From Dehalococcoidia bacterium (GTDB lineage: Bacteria > Chloroflexota > Dehalococcoidia > SAR202 > UBA11138), in assembly GCA_012270665.1 (NCBI GenBank), contig JAAXHY010000301.1, forward strand, positions 1 to 5,937: DNA of 5,937 nt, written 5' to 3'. Shown piece after piece: positions 1 to 5,937 of this stretch. The notes below the pieces were generated by a model that had not been told where the DNA came from, did not search any database, and was given only the letters and a program-made list of their open reading frames with translations. Made by a program: the position numbers and the translations under genes. Position 1 is the first letter of the stretch; each line of letters opens with the position of its first letter.

Positions 1-897
1 GTCAATCACGCCTCCGGCACCTTCAACATGAAGTACATGGGAGGACTGCGGCGCTATATGCCCTGGACCTATATAACATTCCTGACGGGCAGCGTCGCGC
101 TGGCGGGCATATTCCCGACATCGGGATTCTGGAGCAAAGACGAGATTCTCGCCAGCGCGTTCCACGCCGGAAGCGCGGTCGGATATCTCGTGTACCTGCT
201 CGGTCTCGCGGCTGTATTTATGACCGCGTTCTACATGTTCCGCGCCCTGTTCATGACATTCGACGGCGATTTCAGGGGCGGCGCGGACTCTGAAGCGCAA
301 GATACGGGTGACGAATCTGAGGAACTTCACCTCGGCCACGTGAGCCTTCACGAGTCCCCATGGGTGATGGTCGCTCCGATGGCGATTCTGGCCGTTCTAG
401 CCATTCTCGCTGGCTTCATCACCAACCCGCTCGTTGATCTCGGCCTGGTTCCCATCCACTGGTTCACCCACTTCATGGGCGAAGGGTGGGTATTAGTCAA
501 GATACCCGACTTCGATATCATATTGGCGCTGGTATCCACCGCGGTCGCGCTATCAGGCATCTTCGTCGCGTACATGATGTACTATCGCCAGCAATGGTCG
601 GCGGAGGCAATGGGCAGGAGATTCAAATCGGCCTACACCACCCTCAGCGAGAAGTATTATTTCGACGAACTGTACGAAGACATTCTTGTACGCCGCGTGT
701 TCTATAATGGCGCGGCCCGAATACTGGACTGGTGCGACAAGAATGTGGTGGATTGGGCCGCCGACCGGATAGGCTGGCTTGGCGCCAACGTCGGCACTCC
801 CCTGCGCCAACTCCAGACGGGTCAGCTTCAACAATACGGAGCCGCCATATCCGTAGGAATACTAGTCATGTTGGGACTGTACCTGTGGTTCCTATAA
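1..897 (+). CDS. nuoL: NADH-quinone oxidoreductase subunit L (NuoL), C-terminal part
   Basis: This is the last 298 residues of NuoL, the most distal proton-pumping subunit of the complex I membrane arm; the reading frame is already open at base 1, so the N-terminal half lies off the left edge. The MGGLRRYMP segment (window residues 13-21) and SGFWSKDEIL (41-50) match the conserved NuoL region containing the functionally important Lys-Asp pair, here K46-D47. Hydrophobic segments lie at about 23-43, 57-84, 121-140, 168-195 and 281-298. An acidic hydrophilic loop (about 88-111) sits between the second and third. The stretch from about 209 to 279, starting KYYFDELYED and ending in RQLQTGQLQQY, corresponds to the region of the long lateral amphipathic helix, followed by the terminal anchor helix. 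It ends in TAA, 40 nt before nuoM. The E/K residues of the N-terminal half cannot be checked here. The subunit assignment over NuoM/NuoN or Mrp antiporter subunits rests on the C-terminal lateral-helix region. Confidence 0.96.
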   Translation, partial: VNHASGTFNMKYMGGLRRYMPWTYITFLTGSVALAGIFPTSGFWSKDEILASAFHAGSAVGYLVYLLGLAAVFMTAFYMFRALFMTFDGDFRGGADSEAQDTGDESEELHLGHVSLHESPWVMVAPMAILAVLAILAGFITNPLVDLGLVPIHWFTHFMGEGWVLVKIPDFDIILALVSTAVALSGIFVAYMMYYRQQWSAEAMGRRFKSAYTTLSEKYYFDELYEDILVRRVFYNGAARILDWCDKNVVDWAADRIGWLGANVGTPLRQLQTGQLQQYGAAISVGILVMLGLYLWFL

Positions 898-923
898 ACT
901 CTGGTACGGAATGAGTCAACTGT

Positions 924-928
924 AAGGA
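924..928 (+). promoter_or_regulatory. Ribosome binding site for nuoM (supports TTG start)
   Basis: AAGGA lies 9 nt upstream of the TTG at 938. It overlaps the TAA (923-925) that closes the nuoM frame upstream, so no longer in-frame start is possible. The nearby ATG at 933 is out of frame and reads only seven codons before TGA at 954. The site therefore points to TTG 938 as the nuoM start. Confidence 0.7.
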
Positions 929-937
929 ATAAATGGT

Positions 938-2455
938 TTGTTCGAAGGCTGGCTGACAATTGCGGTATTCTTGCCGATAGCGGCGGCGGTTTTAATCGCG
1001 CTGTTCGGACGGAATGCCGTCATGGTGAAGTGGTTCGCGACGATTGTGTCGCTGGTCGAACTCGCGCTGACCTTCGTGATATTCCTCCTCTACGACACCT
1101 CCCACGGCGCCGCGCAGTACCAGCTTGTGGATAAAGCCGCGAACTGGATTCCCATCGAATCGTTCAACGTTCAGTATTTCCTGGCTATTGATGGCCTGAG
1201 CGCCCCGCTGGTGCTTCTGACCGGGCTGCTCGGAATGGTGGCCATATTCGCCTCGTGGAGTATCAACACCCGCGTCAGAGAGTATTTCGTCTGGCTGCTC
1301 GCGCTCCAGGGCGCGGTCATGGGCGTGTTCACTGCGCTCGACTTCTTCCTGTTCTTCCTGTTCTGGGAACTGGAACTCATCCCCATGTTCTTCCTCATCT
1401 CAATATGGGGAAGCGGGCGTCGCGAATACTCCGCGATGAAGTTCCTCATCTTCACGATACTCGGCAGCGCGTTCATGCTCGTGGGCATCCTGGTGCTGTT
1501 CTTCTCGACTGGAACATTCGACATGACCGAACTGCCCGCCGCCATCAGCGGGAGCAGGCTGTTGCTTCCCTCTGTCATTGTCTTCGCCATGCTCTTCGTG
1601 GCGTTCGCGGTCAAGCTCCCCATATGGCCGCTGCACACATGGCTGCCCGACGCCCACACAGATGCTCCCACGGCGGCGAGCGTGATGCTTGCTGGTGTGC
1701 TATTGAAGATGGGCGCCTACGGGATGCTGCGAGTGTCGGCGGCTATGTTCCCCGACGTGTTGCGCGACGCCTCTTGGCTGCTGGCGACGGCAGGTGTGGT
1801 AAACATCCTCTACGGCGCCTCCGTCGTTCTGCGACAGACGGACATGAAGAGGCTGATTGCGTTCAGCTCGATAAGCCATATGGGATTCGTGGTTCTCGGC
1901 CTGTCATCCGCTGTCGGCGTTGCCGGCCAGGTATCACCACTCGGACTGACCGGCGCGTCCCTCCAGATGTTCACCCACGGAGCGATAACCGGGCTGCTGT
2001 TCCTTCTGGTCGGCTACGTGTACGAGCGGGCGCACACCCGCCACATTCCCGATCTCGGCGGACTCGCGGTGCATATGCCCGTTCTATCAGCTTCGCTGGC
2101 AGTAGCCGGACTCGCTTCACTCGGACTTCCGGCCACAGCGGGATTCGTTTCGGAGATTCACGTCTTCCTCGGGACCTTCCCCGTATGGAGTTGGCTGACC
2201 GCGATTGGCGCGTTCGGAGTGGTACTTACCGCAGGCTACATATTATGGATGCTGCAGCGGGTAATGTTCGGTCCTCGCAACTCGAGGCTGGACGACCTTA
2301 CAGACGCAACGCCCCTCGAGATGGTGCCGGTTGCGGCGTTGATCATCGCAATCATGGTCGTTGGAATTTTCCCATCCACGATTGCGGACGTATTCTCGAT
2401 TGGAATAGCCCCGATAGTAGATTCCCTGCAGAACGCAGTAGTGAGCGCACAGTAA
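938..2455 (+). CDS. nuoM: NADH-quinone oxidoreductase subunit M (NuoM)
   Basis: This is a complete 505-residue NuoM, close to the usual length (about 500-510), and a polytopic inner-membrane proton-pumping subunit of complex I. It uses a TTG start: the in-frame TAA at 923 blocks any upstream start, and the encoded N-terminus MFEGWLTIAVFLPIAA is the expected first hydrophobic helix. The family's charged residues are present: E144 in FWELELIPM, K226 in FAVKLPIWPLHTWLPDAH, K257 in VLLKMGAYG and E406 in GFVSEIHVF. By family knowledge these form the hydrophilic axis for proton translocation. MKRLIAFSSISHMGFV (303-318) and LQMFTHGAITGLLFL (342-356) are further antiporter-family blocks. Hydrophobic segments run through the whole length to about residue 495. 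It sits between nuoL (40 nt) and nuoN (22 nt), the standard nuo order. No frameshift or missing motif was seen. Confidence 0.97.
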   Translation: MFEGWLTIAVFLPIAAAVLIALFGRNAVMVKWFATIVSLVELALTFVIFLLYDTSHGAAQYQLVDKAANWIPIESFNVQYFLAIDGLSAPLVLLTGLLGMVAIFASWSINTRVREYFVWLLALQGAVMGVFTALDFFLFFLFWELELIPMFFLISIWGSGRREYSAMKFLIFTILGSAFMLVGILVLFFSTGTFDMTELPAAISGSRLLLPSVIVFAMLFVAFAVKLPIWPLHTWLPDAHTDAPTAASVMLAGVLLKMGAYGMLRVSAAMFPDVLRDASWLLATAGVVNILYGASVVLRQTDMKRLIAFSSISHMGFVVLGLSSAVGVAGQVSPLGLTGASLQMFTHGAITGLLFLLVGYVYERAHTRHIPDLGGLAVHMPVLSASLAVAGLASLGLPATAGFVSEIHVFLGTFPVWSWLTAIGAFGVVLTAGYILWMLQRVMFGPRNSRLDDLTDATPLEMVPVAALIIAIMVVGIFPSTIADVFSIGIAPIVDSLQNAVVSAQ

Positions 2456-2477
2456 ACAAGAGGGACACGATCCCAGA

Positions 2478-3989
2478 ATGACGTTACACGACATATACCT
2501 GCTATCTCCCGAACTGTCGCTCGCAGCGATAGCGATGGTGCTCATACTGCTCGACCTTGTGGTGTCCCGTAAGAGCCTGCTTGCCGGATTCGGGGCGCTG
2601 GGTCTGGCCGTTCCGGTGATTCTCAGCGTCATGTTGTGGCTAGACCTGGACAATTCCTCCGCCAGCCAGATGCAGGGCATCTTCGGAACGCTGGTCGTTG
2701 ACAAGTTCAGCTTGTTCTTCAAGTTCCTGCTGTCCGCGGCGGCGGCGCTGGTGATTCTCATGTCCACTGGGTACGTCGAACGTATTCGGCGCTTCCAGGG
2801 CGAGTTCTACGGCCTTGTGCTGCTCGCTACTTCCGGCATGATGCTCCTCGCGTCGGCCACCGAACTCATTTCCATCTATGTCGCGCTCGAGTTGACAGCC
2901 CTGCCATCCGCTGCGCTCGCCGCGTTCCTGCGCGACGGCAGGTCCGCAGAGTCGGGCATGAAGTTCCTGATACTGAGCGCCATAAGCTCTGCGGTCCTTC
3001 TGTATGGCATGGTTTACATCTACGGTTTCACTGGAACCACCTCACTCGAAGGCATAGCGTCCCGGATCGAAGGACTGCTGTCTGATGGTCACCTGAACCC
3101 GCAGGCGGCGTTCGGCGACAACAAGGCGCTGCTCTTCGGAGTCGTGCTTCTCATCGCCGGATTCGGTTTCAAGATTTCCAGCGTGCCGTTCCAGTTCTGG
3201 GCGCCGGACGTGTACGAGGGAGCGCCCACCCCTATAACCGCTTTCCTGTCCGTGGCCTCCAAGGCCGCAGGATTCGCCGTGATACTTCGGCTGTTCTACA
3301 TATCCTTCCCGTTCGAGGCATTCAGCGAGAACTGGGCGGCGATCTTTGCAATCCTCAGTATCGTTTCCATGACGTTCGGCAATCTGGTCGCCATCCGGCA
3401 GAACAACATAAAGCGAATGCTGGCTTACAGTACCATAGCCCACGCCGGTTACGTGATGGTCGGACTTGCCGCTTTCGCCGCCCGGGCGCAGACCGGAAGC
3501 ATGGACGCCGGCCCATCCGCCGTGCTGTTCTACCTCGGCGGATATGTCGCCACCAACCTGCTGGTATTCGGCGCGGTCATCGCCGTATCCAACAAAATAG
3601 ATTCTGATGAGATAGACGACTACGCTGGTATGTCGCGTCGCGCTCCTTTGCTCGCCGCGGCGATGGCGTTCGCGATGATTTCTCTCACCGGCATACCCCC
3701 TACTATCGGATTCATGTCCAAGGTCTATCTGTTTGGCGCGGCGGTCAACGCCAACCTTGAATGGCTCGCGGTGGCAGGCATGGTAAACAGCGTCGTCTCT
3801 GCCTACTACTACCTGCGGGTGGTCAAGGTGATGTACCTGCGCGACCCATCCGAAGACAAGCCGGTAGTCGCGGACGCCGCGACCGGAGTGGCTCTCACCG
3901 TGACCGCTGCCGCCACTTTCGTATTCGGCGTATATCCCACTCCTCTGATTGACCTCGCGAGGTCAGCTGTAAGCGTACTCGGTGTGTGA
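2478..3989 (+). CDS. nuoN: NADH-quinone oxidoreductase subunit N (NuoN)
   Basis: This is a complete 503-residue NuoN, slightly longer than the E. coli protein (about 485), and the third antiporter-like proton-pumping membrane subunit of complex I. The hallmark charged residues are visible: E138 in YVALELTALPSAAL, K232 in FGFKISSVPFQFWAPD, K262 in SVASKAAGF and K415 in GFMSKVYLF. The motif VYEGAPTPITAFLS (245-258) and KRMLAYSTIAHAGYV (312-326) are typical of the NuoN/proton-conducting transporter family. Multiple hydrophobic helices span about residues 8 to 490. ATG 2478 is the only credible start: the next in-frame ATG is codon 20, inside the first helix. The purine-rich AGAGGG at 2459-2464 is 13 nt away, which is long for a ribosome binding site, so initiation may be modest or coupled to nuoM termination 22 nt upstream. 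The gene ends 10 nt before nadK, and its stop lies inside the nadK ribosome binding site. Confidence 0.97.
   Translation: MTLHDIYLLSPELSLAAIAMVLILLDLVVSRKSLLAGFGALGLAVPVILSVMLWLDLDNSSASQMQGIFGTLVVDKFSLFFKFLLSAAAALVILMSTGYVERIRRFQGEFYGLVLLATSGMMLLASATELISIYVALELTALPSAALAAFLRDGRSAESGMKFLILSAISSAVLLYGMVYIYGFTGTTSLEGIASRIEGLLSDGHLNPQAAFGDNKALLFGVVLLIAGFGFKISSVPFQFWAPDVYEGAPTPITAFLSVASKAAGFAVILRLFYISFPFEAFSENWAAIFAILSIVSMTFGNLVAIRQNNIKRMLAYSTIAHAGYVMVGLAAFAARAQTGSMDAGPSAVLFYLGGYVATNLLVFGAVIAVSNKIDSDEIDDYAGMSRRAPLLAAAMAFAMISLTGIPPTIGFMSKVYLFGAAVNANLEWLAVAGMVNSVVSAYYYLRVVKVMYLRDPSEDKPVVADAATGVALTVTAAATFVFGVYPTPLIDLARSAVSVLGV
3950..3965. repeat. Perfect 16-bp palindrome near the 3' end of nuoN
   Basis: TGACCTCGCGAGGTCA equals its own reverse complement. 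As RNA it could fold into a 6-bp stem (UGACCU/AGGUCA) with a CGCG loop, extendable by one U-G pair. It is coding sequence for the nuoN C-terminus (around I-D-L-A-R-S) and ends 34 nt before the nadK ATG, 22 nt before its ribosome binding site. It has no following T-run, so it is not a rho-independent terminator. It could be a dimeric regulator site, a processing hairpin, or chance. Confidence 0.5.
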
Positions 3990-3993
3990 GGGA
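3988..3993 (+). promoter_or_regulatory. Ribosome binding site for nadK, overlapping the nuoN stop
   Basis: GAGGGA lies 6 nt upstream of ATG 4000 and shares its first bases with the nuoN TGA (3987-3989). This favours ATG 4000 over the in-frame GTG at 3982, which would add six residues (MCEGTS) and place this site inside the gene. The arrangement is typical of translational coupling, with ribosomes finishing nuoN at the nadK initiation site. Confidence 0.72.
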
Positions 3994-3999
3994 ACATCC

Positions 4000-4848
4000 A
4001 TGTCCCTCATAGGATTCGTCTATAACGCCCTCGTGGATGATGCTCCACTGCTTATAGACTCTCTCGTGACCAGTCTCGATCTGGGCCGGCGGTCATGGGT
4101 GTCTTCCGCCTATGACGTATCGGAGCGCGAAGACAAGTTCTCCGACACGTCGCTTGTCGTCGTAGCGGGAGGAGACGGGACGATCCTGCGTACCATCCAC
4201 TCGATTGCCGCGCACTCGATTCCGGTGATCGCCGTAAACATGGGGAGAGTCGGCTTTATGAGCGAACTCAGGGTGCAGGAAGCCCAGGAACGCCTTCCTC
4301 GCTATCTGAACGGAAACGTTCGTGTCGAACGACGAATGATGCTCAGAGCCGTCGTCACGGACGCTGACGGCAAGACCGTCCTCAGCATGGACGCCCTGAA
4401 CGACGTGGTGGTCGGACGTGAGGGTGTGGCGCATCTCCTGGATATAAACACCGTAGTGGACAGAGAGTTCCTGACCACGTACAGGGCTGACGCGCTCGTC
4501 GTCTCCACACCCACCGGAAGCACGGGATACGCGCTCTCGGCGGGTGGACCGATCTTCTTCCCGGAAGCGCTCATGATGATGCTCCAGCCCGTGGCCGCGC
4601 ACACCGGCCTGCGGGATGGATTGGTTCTTCCTCACGATACTGAGATAGTCCTCTCGACAGGCGAAGATAAGACTGCGCTCGTAAGCGTAGACGGCCTGGA
4701 GGACGTACCGCTGCGTCCGGGGTCGGAGGTCACCATATCGCGCAGTCCATACGAGGCGAGATTCCTCCGCTCCAAACCCAGAACCGCCTTCTACAATGAG
4801 CTTACACGTCGACTGGGGCTTGTATATAACCTCACGCCGCCGTCCTGA
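4000..4848 (+). CDS. nadK: NAD kinase
   Basis: This is a 282-residue cytosolic NAD kinase (NadK/PpnK), which phosphorylates NAD to NADP using ATP or polyphosphate. The family signatures appear in order: GGDGT at residues 57-61 (nucleotide/phosphate-binding loop with the catalytic Asp), NMGRVGFMSE at 80-89, the LNDVVVGR block at 133-140, and the conserved DALVVSTPTGSTGYALSAGG stretch at 164-183. The VSVDG turn at 228-232 follows. Length fits the bacterial family (roughly 270-300). ATG 4000 is preferred because GAGGGA lies 6 nt upstream; GTG 3982 is a possible alternative. The segment usually reading like PHTLxxRP in other bacteria is here PVAAHTGLRDGLVLP (197-211), keeping the His but not the Arg-Pro. 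It lies 10 nt behind nuoN and 19 nt before the Nudix gene, so it is probably co-transcribed with complex I. Other DAGK-like kinases share GGDGT but not the STPTGSTGY block, so this call is firm. Confidence 0.96.
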   Translation: MSLIGFVYNALVDDAPLLIDSLVTSLDLGRRSWVSSAYDVSEREDKFSDTSLVVVAGGDGTILRTIHSIAAHSIPVIAVNMGRVGFMSELRVQEAQERLPRYLNGNVRVERRMMLRAVVTDADGKTVLSMDALNDVVVGREGVAHLLDINTVVDREFLTTYRADALVVSTPTGSTGYALSAGGPIFFPEALMMMLQPVAAHTGLRDGLVLPHDTEIVLSTGEDKTALVSVDGLEDVPLRPGSEVTISRSPYEARFLRSKPRTAFYNELTRRLGLVYNLTPPS

Positions 4849-4855
4849 TATACGG

Positions 4856-4859
4856 GGAG
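4856..4859 (+). promoter_or_regulatory. Ribosome binding site for the Nudix gene
   Basis: GGAG within a GGGGAGA run lies 8 nt upstream of ATG 4868. It supports that start over the in-frame ATG at 4796, which would lie inside nadK and add 24 residues with no Nudix-family character. Confidence 0.72.
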
Positions 4860-4867
4860 ACCAAGAC

Positions 4868-5398
4868 ATGACCGAACGCGCCGAACCCATCAACCGGGAA
4901 ACAGTGTTCTCAGGCCGCATCGTAGAGGCGCGGGTTGATACCCTCCTCACACCTGACGGTCGCCAGATTACTCGAGAGGTCATTCACCACCCGGGCGCGG
5001 TTGCCATTATTCCAATTGACTCCGATGACAACGTGCTTCTCGTCCGCCAGTTCAGGTATCCTGTCGGTCACGATCTCTTGGAAATTCCGGCCGGAGTGAT
5101 TGAAGAGGACGAGTCCCCTGACCACACCGCTCAGCGCGAACTGCGCGAGGAGACAGGTTACGCCTCTCGAAACCTGCGCGCGCTTGGAGGAATCTACTCC
5201 TCCCCCGGTTTCTGCGACGAGATACTGTACATCTATCTCGCCCGCGACCTAGTGGAGAGCGAACTGCCGGGCGATGACGACGAGGACATAACGCTTGAGC
5301 GAGTCCCGATGTCCGATGTGGGAAGACTGATCCGGCTCGGCGAGATCCAGGACGCCAAGAGCGTCGCCGGACTGCTGATGGCCCAATATCTATTCTGA
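4868..5398 (+). CDS. Nudix hydrolase, ADP-ribose pyrophosphatase type
   Basis: This is a 176-residue soluble Nudix hydrolase. The Nudix box GX5EX7REUXEEXGU is complete at residues 76-98: G76, E82, then RELREETGY with the metal-binding glutamates E94 and E95. Just before it is LLEIPAGVIE, and about fifteen residues beyond the box is the proline of YSSPGFCDE (110-118). These features are characteristic of ADP-ribose pyrophosphatases (NudF type), which cut ADP-ribose to AMP and ribose 5-phosphate. Length is close to the B. subtilis NudF enzyme (about 185). VLLVRQFRYPVG (56-67) is the typical strand preceding the box. The start at ATG 4868 is set by GGAG 8 nt upstream; an upstream in-frame ATG at 4796 overlaps nadK and is less likely. 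Its position 19 nt after nadK fits a role in NAD metabolism. Substrate is inferred from subfamily motifs; related nucleoside diphosphate sugars are possible. Confidence 0.92.
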   Translation: MTERAEPINRETVFSGRIVEARVDTLLTPDGRQITREVIHHPGAVAIIPIDSDDNVLLVRQFRYPVGHDLLEIPAGVIEEDESPDHTAQRELREETGYASRNLRALGGIYSSPGFCDEILYIYLARDLVESELPGDDDEDITLERVPMSDVGRLIRLGEIQDAKSVAGLLMAQYLF

Positions 5399-5428
5399 TA
5401 AGTCCGCTATTCCTAAAGACCCATATTC

Positions 5429-5433
5429 AGGAG
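5429..5433 (+). promoter_or_regulatory. Ribosome binding site for the M20 gene
   Basis: AGGAG lies 8 nt upstream of ATG 5442, a near-ideal Shine-Dalgarno element. The rest of the 43-nt gap (5399-5441) shows no hairpin plus T-run and no clear -35/-10 pair, so read-through from the Nudix gene is the simplest view. Confidence 0.75.
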
Positions 5434-5441
5434 AATTCGAT

Positions 5442-5937
5442 ATGTCAGACCTCAGAGCCATGTTCGCGCAGGTAGATAGCATGGAAGACGAGATAATCGC
5501 CCTTCACCGCGACTTGGTCAAAATCCCCTCTGTCAACACCGGGTTCATGCCCACCGGAGACGAGACCCCAGTCTGCGAGTACATAAAAGACTTTCTCGCG
5601 GAGGACGGCATTGACTCCGAAATCCTGGGCCGAACGCCGGAGCGCGGAAACATCATCGCCCGAATCGAGGGCGGAAATTCCGACGCAAGGCTGATGTTCA
5701 TGTCCCACACCGACGTAGTTCCCGTCGAAGAGGAAGAGAAGTGGATGTTCCCGCCTTTCAGCGCCCAGATACACGACGGCCGCATATATGGCCGCGGCGC
5801 GTCCGACTGCAAGGGACTGCTGGCCGCCCAGGTAATGGCTATGCGCCTAATCAAGCGCAACGACATCGCTCTCAGGGACAGCCTGATCCTATGCTCCGGC
5901 GCCGACGAGGAGCACGGCGGACGCTACGGCTTCGGCT
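5442..5937 (+). CDS. M20-family metallopeptidase/deacylase, N-terminal part
   Basis: The first 165 residues of a gene still open at the right edge. It belongs to the M20 family of zinc- or cobalt-dependent amidohydrolases (ArgE, DapE, carboxypeptidase G2 and relatives). The metal-site motifs appear in order: SHTDVVP at residues 88-94 (ligand H89 and supporting D91), GRIYGRGASDCKG at 113-125 (bridging D122), and SGADEEHGG at 152-160 (E156 as the likely catalytic base and E157 as ligand). The WMFPPFSAQIHDG stretch (101-113) is the usual linker between the first two motifs. The remaining metal ligands and the dimerisation domain are beyond the window. The start ATG 5442 has AGGAG 8 nt upstream. 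Members share these motifs, so desuccinylase, deacetylase or dipeptidase activity cannot be separated here. No signal peptide is seen, so it is probably cytosolic. It lies 43 nt behind the Nudix gene and may be the last cistron of the same transcript. Confidence 0.92.
   Translation, partial: MSDLRAMFAQVDSMEDEIIALHRDLVKIPSVNTGFMPTGDETPVCEYIKDFLAEDGIDSEILGRTPERGNIIARIEGGNSDARLMFMSHTDVVPVEEEEKWMFPPFSAQIHDGRIYGRGASDCKGLLAAQVMAMRLIKRNDIALRDSLILCSGADEEHGGRYGFG

Noticed and set aside
1171..1671. Antisense open frame opposite nuoM
   Set aside because: Its translation has no family character and mirrors the strongly biased codons of the membrane protein.
1820..1842. Inverted repeat TCCGTC/GACGGA with an 11-nt loop
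   Set aside because: It is a short stem within nuoM coding sequence with no terminator or regulatory context.
1255..2481. Long second reading frame (408 codons) on the + strand inside nuoM
   Set aside because: It lies in another frame of an unmistakable NuoM, is rich in Arg/His as GC-rich shadow frames are, and shows no domain.
3950..3965. Palindrome as a rho-independent terminator
   Set aside because: There is no T-run after it, it lies inside the nuoN coding region, and the downstream genes continue on the same strand.
4796..4867. Longer Nudix protein starting at ATG 4796
   Set aside because: The extra 24 residues are an out-of-frame reading of the nadK end; ATG 4868 has a good ribosome binding site and gives the normal family N-terminus.
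4093..4983. Long antisense open frame (296 codons) across nadK and the Nudix gene
   Set aside because: It is opposite two well-supported genes, has no recognisable motif and no convincing ribosome binding site; open antisense frames are common at this GC content.
5186..5203. Inverted repeat GGAGGA/TCCTCC with a 6-nt loop
   Set aside because: It lies inside the Nudix gene, encodes the conserved GGIYSSPG stretch, has no T-run, and a 6-bp stem is common by chance.
5399..5441. AT-richer Nudix-M20 gap as a possible promoter
   Set aside because: TATTCC- and CATATT-like hexamers occur, but no matching -35 element at proper spacing is visible, so a promoter cannot be supported.
5777..5794. CGGCC/GGCCG stem flanking GCATATAT
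   Set aside because: It is only 5 bp, inside the M20 gene, in codons of a conserved motif region (DGRIYGRG).

Overview
The window is an ordinary, densely packed bacterial chromosome segment, all on the + strand. It holds the distal end of a respiratory complex I (nuo) operon followed by NAD(P)-related and hydrolase genes. The order is the 3' part of nuoL (cut by the left edge), nuoM, nuoN, an NAD kinase, a Nudix hydrolase of the ADP-ribose pyrophosphatase type, and the 5' part of an M20-family metallopeptidase/deacylase (cut by the right edge).

Base composition is moderately high in GC by eye, with fairly frequent ATA isoleucine codons. The style of the NuoL/NuoM/NuoN and NAD kinase sequences resembles Chloroflexota, perhaps the Dehalococcoidia/SAR202 side. 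That is an impression from remembered sequence character, not a tested placement.

Layout: nuoL occupies 1-897, nuoM 938-2455 (TTG start), nuoN 2478-3989, nadK 4000-4848, the Nudix gene 4868-5398, and the M20 gene 5442 to the end. The gaps are 40, 22, 10, 19 and 43 nt. None holds a convincing terminator or promoter, so the six genes could form one transcript. There is no stretch over 300 bases without a gene, and no RNA gene, mobile element, CRISPR array or integration site was seen.

How they may work together: NuoL, NuoM and NuoN are the three antiporter-like, proton-pumping membrane subunits of complex I, and the window retains the charged in-membrane residues expected of them. The next two genes act on the nicotinamide pool: NadK makes NADP from NAD, and the Nudix enzyme probably hydrolyses ADP-ribose released from NAD breakdown. 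Their placement directly behind the NADH-oxidising complex suggests co-expression of NADH use and NAD(P) housekeeping, though this is inferred from position only. The M20 enzyme may be unrelated.

I found no evidence of a previously undescribed system. The points worth a second look are small: a perfect 16-bp palindrome near the end of nuoN just before nadK, the unusual start region of nuoM, and a few sequence deviations inside otherwise canonical proteins.
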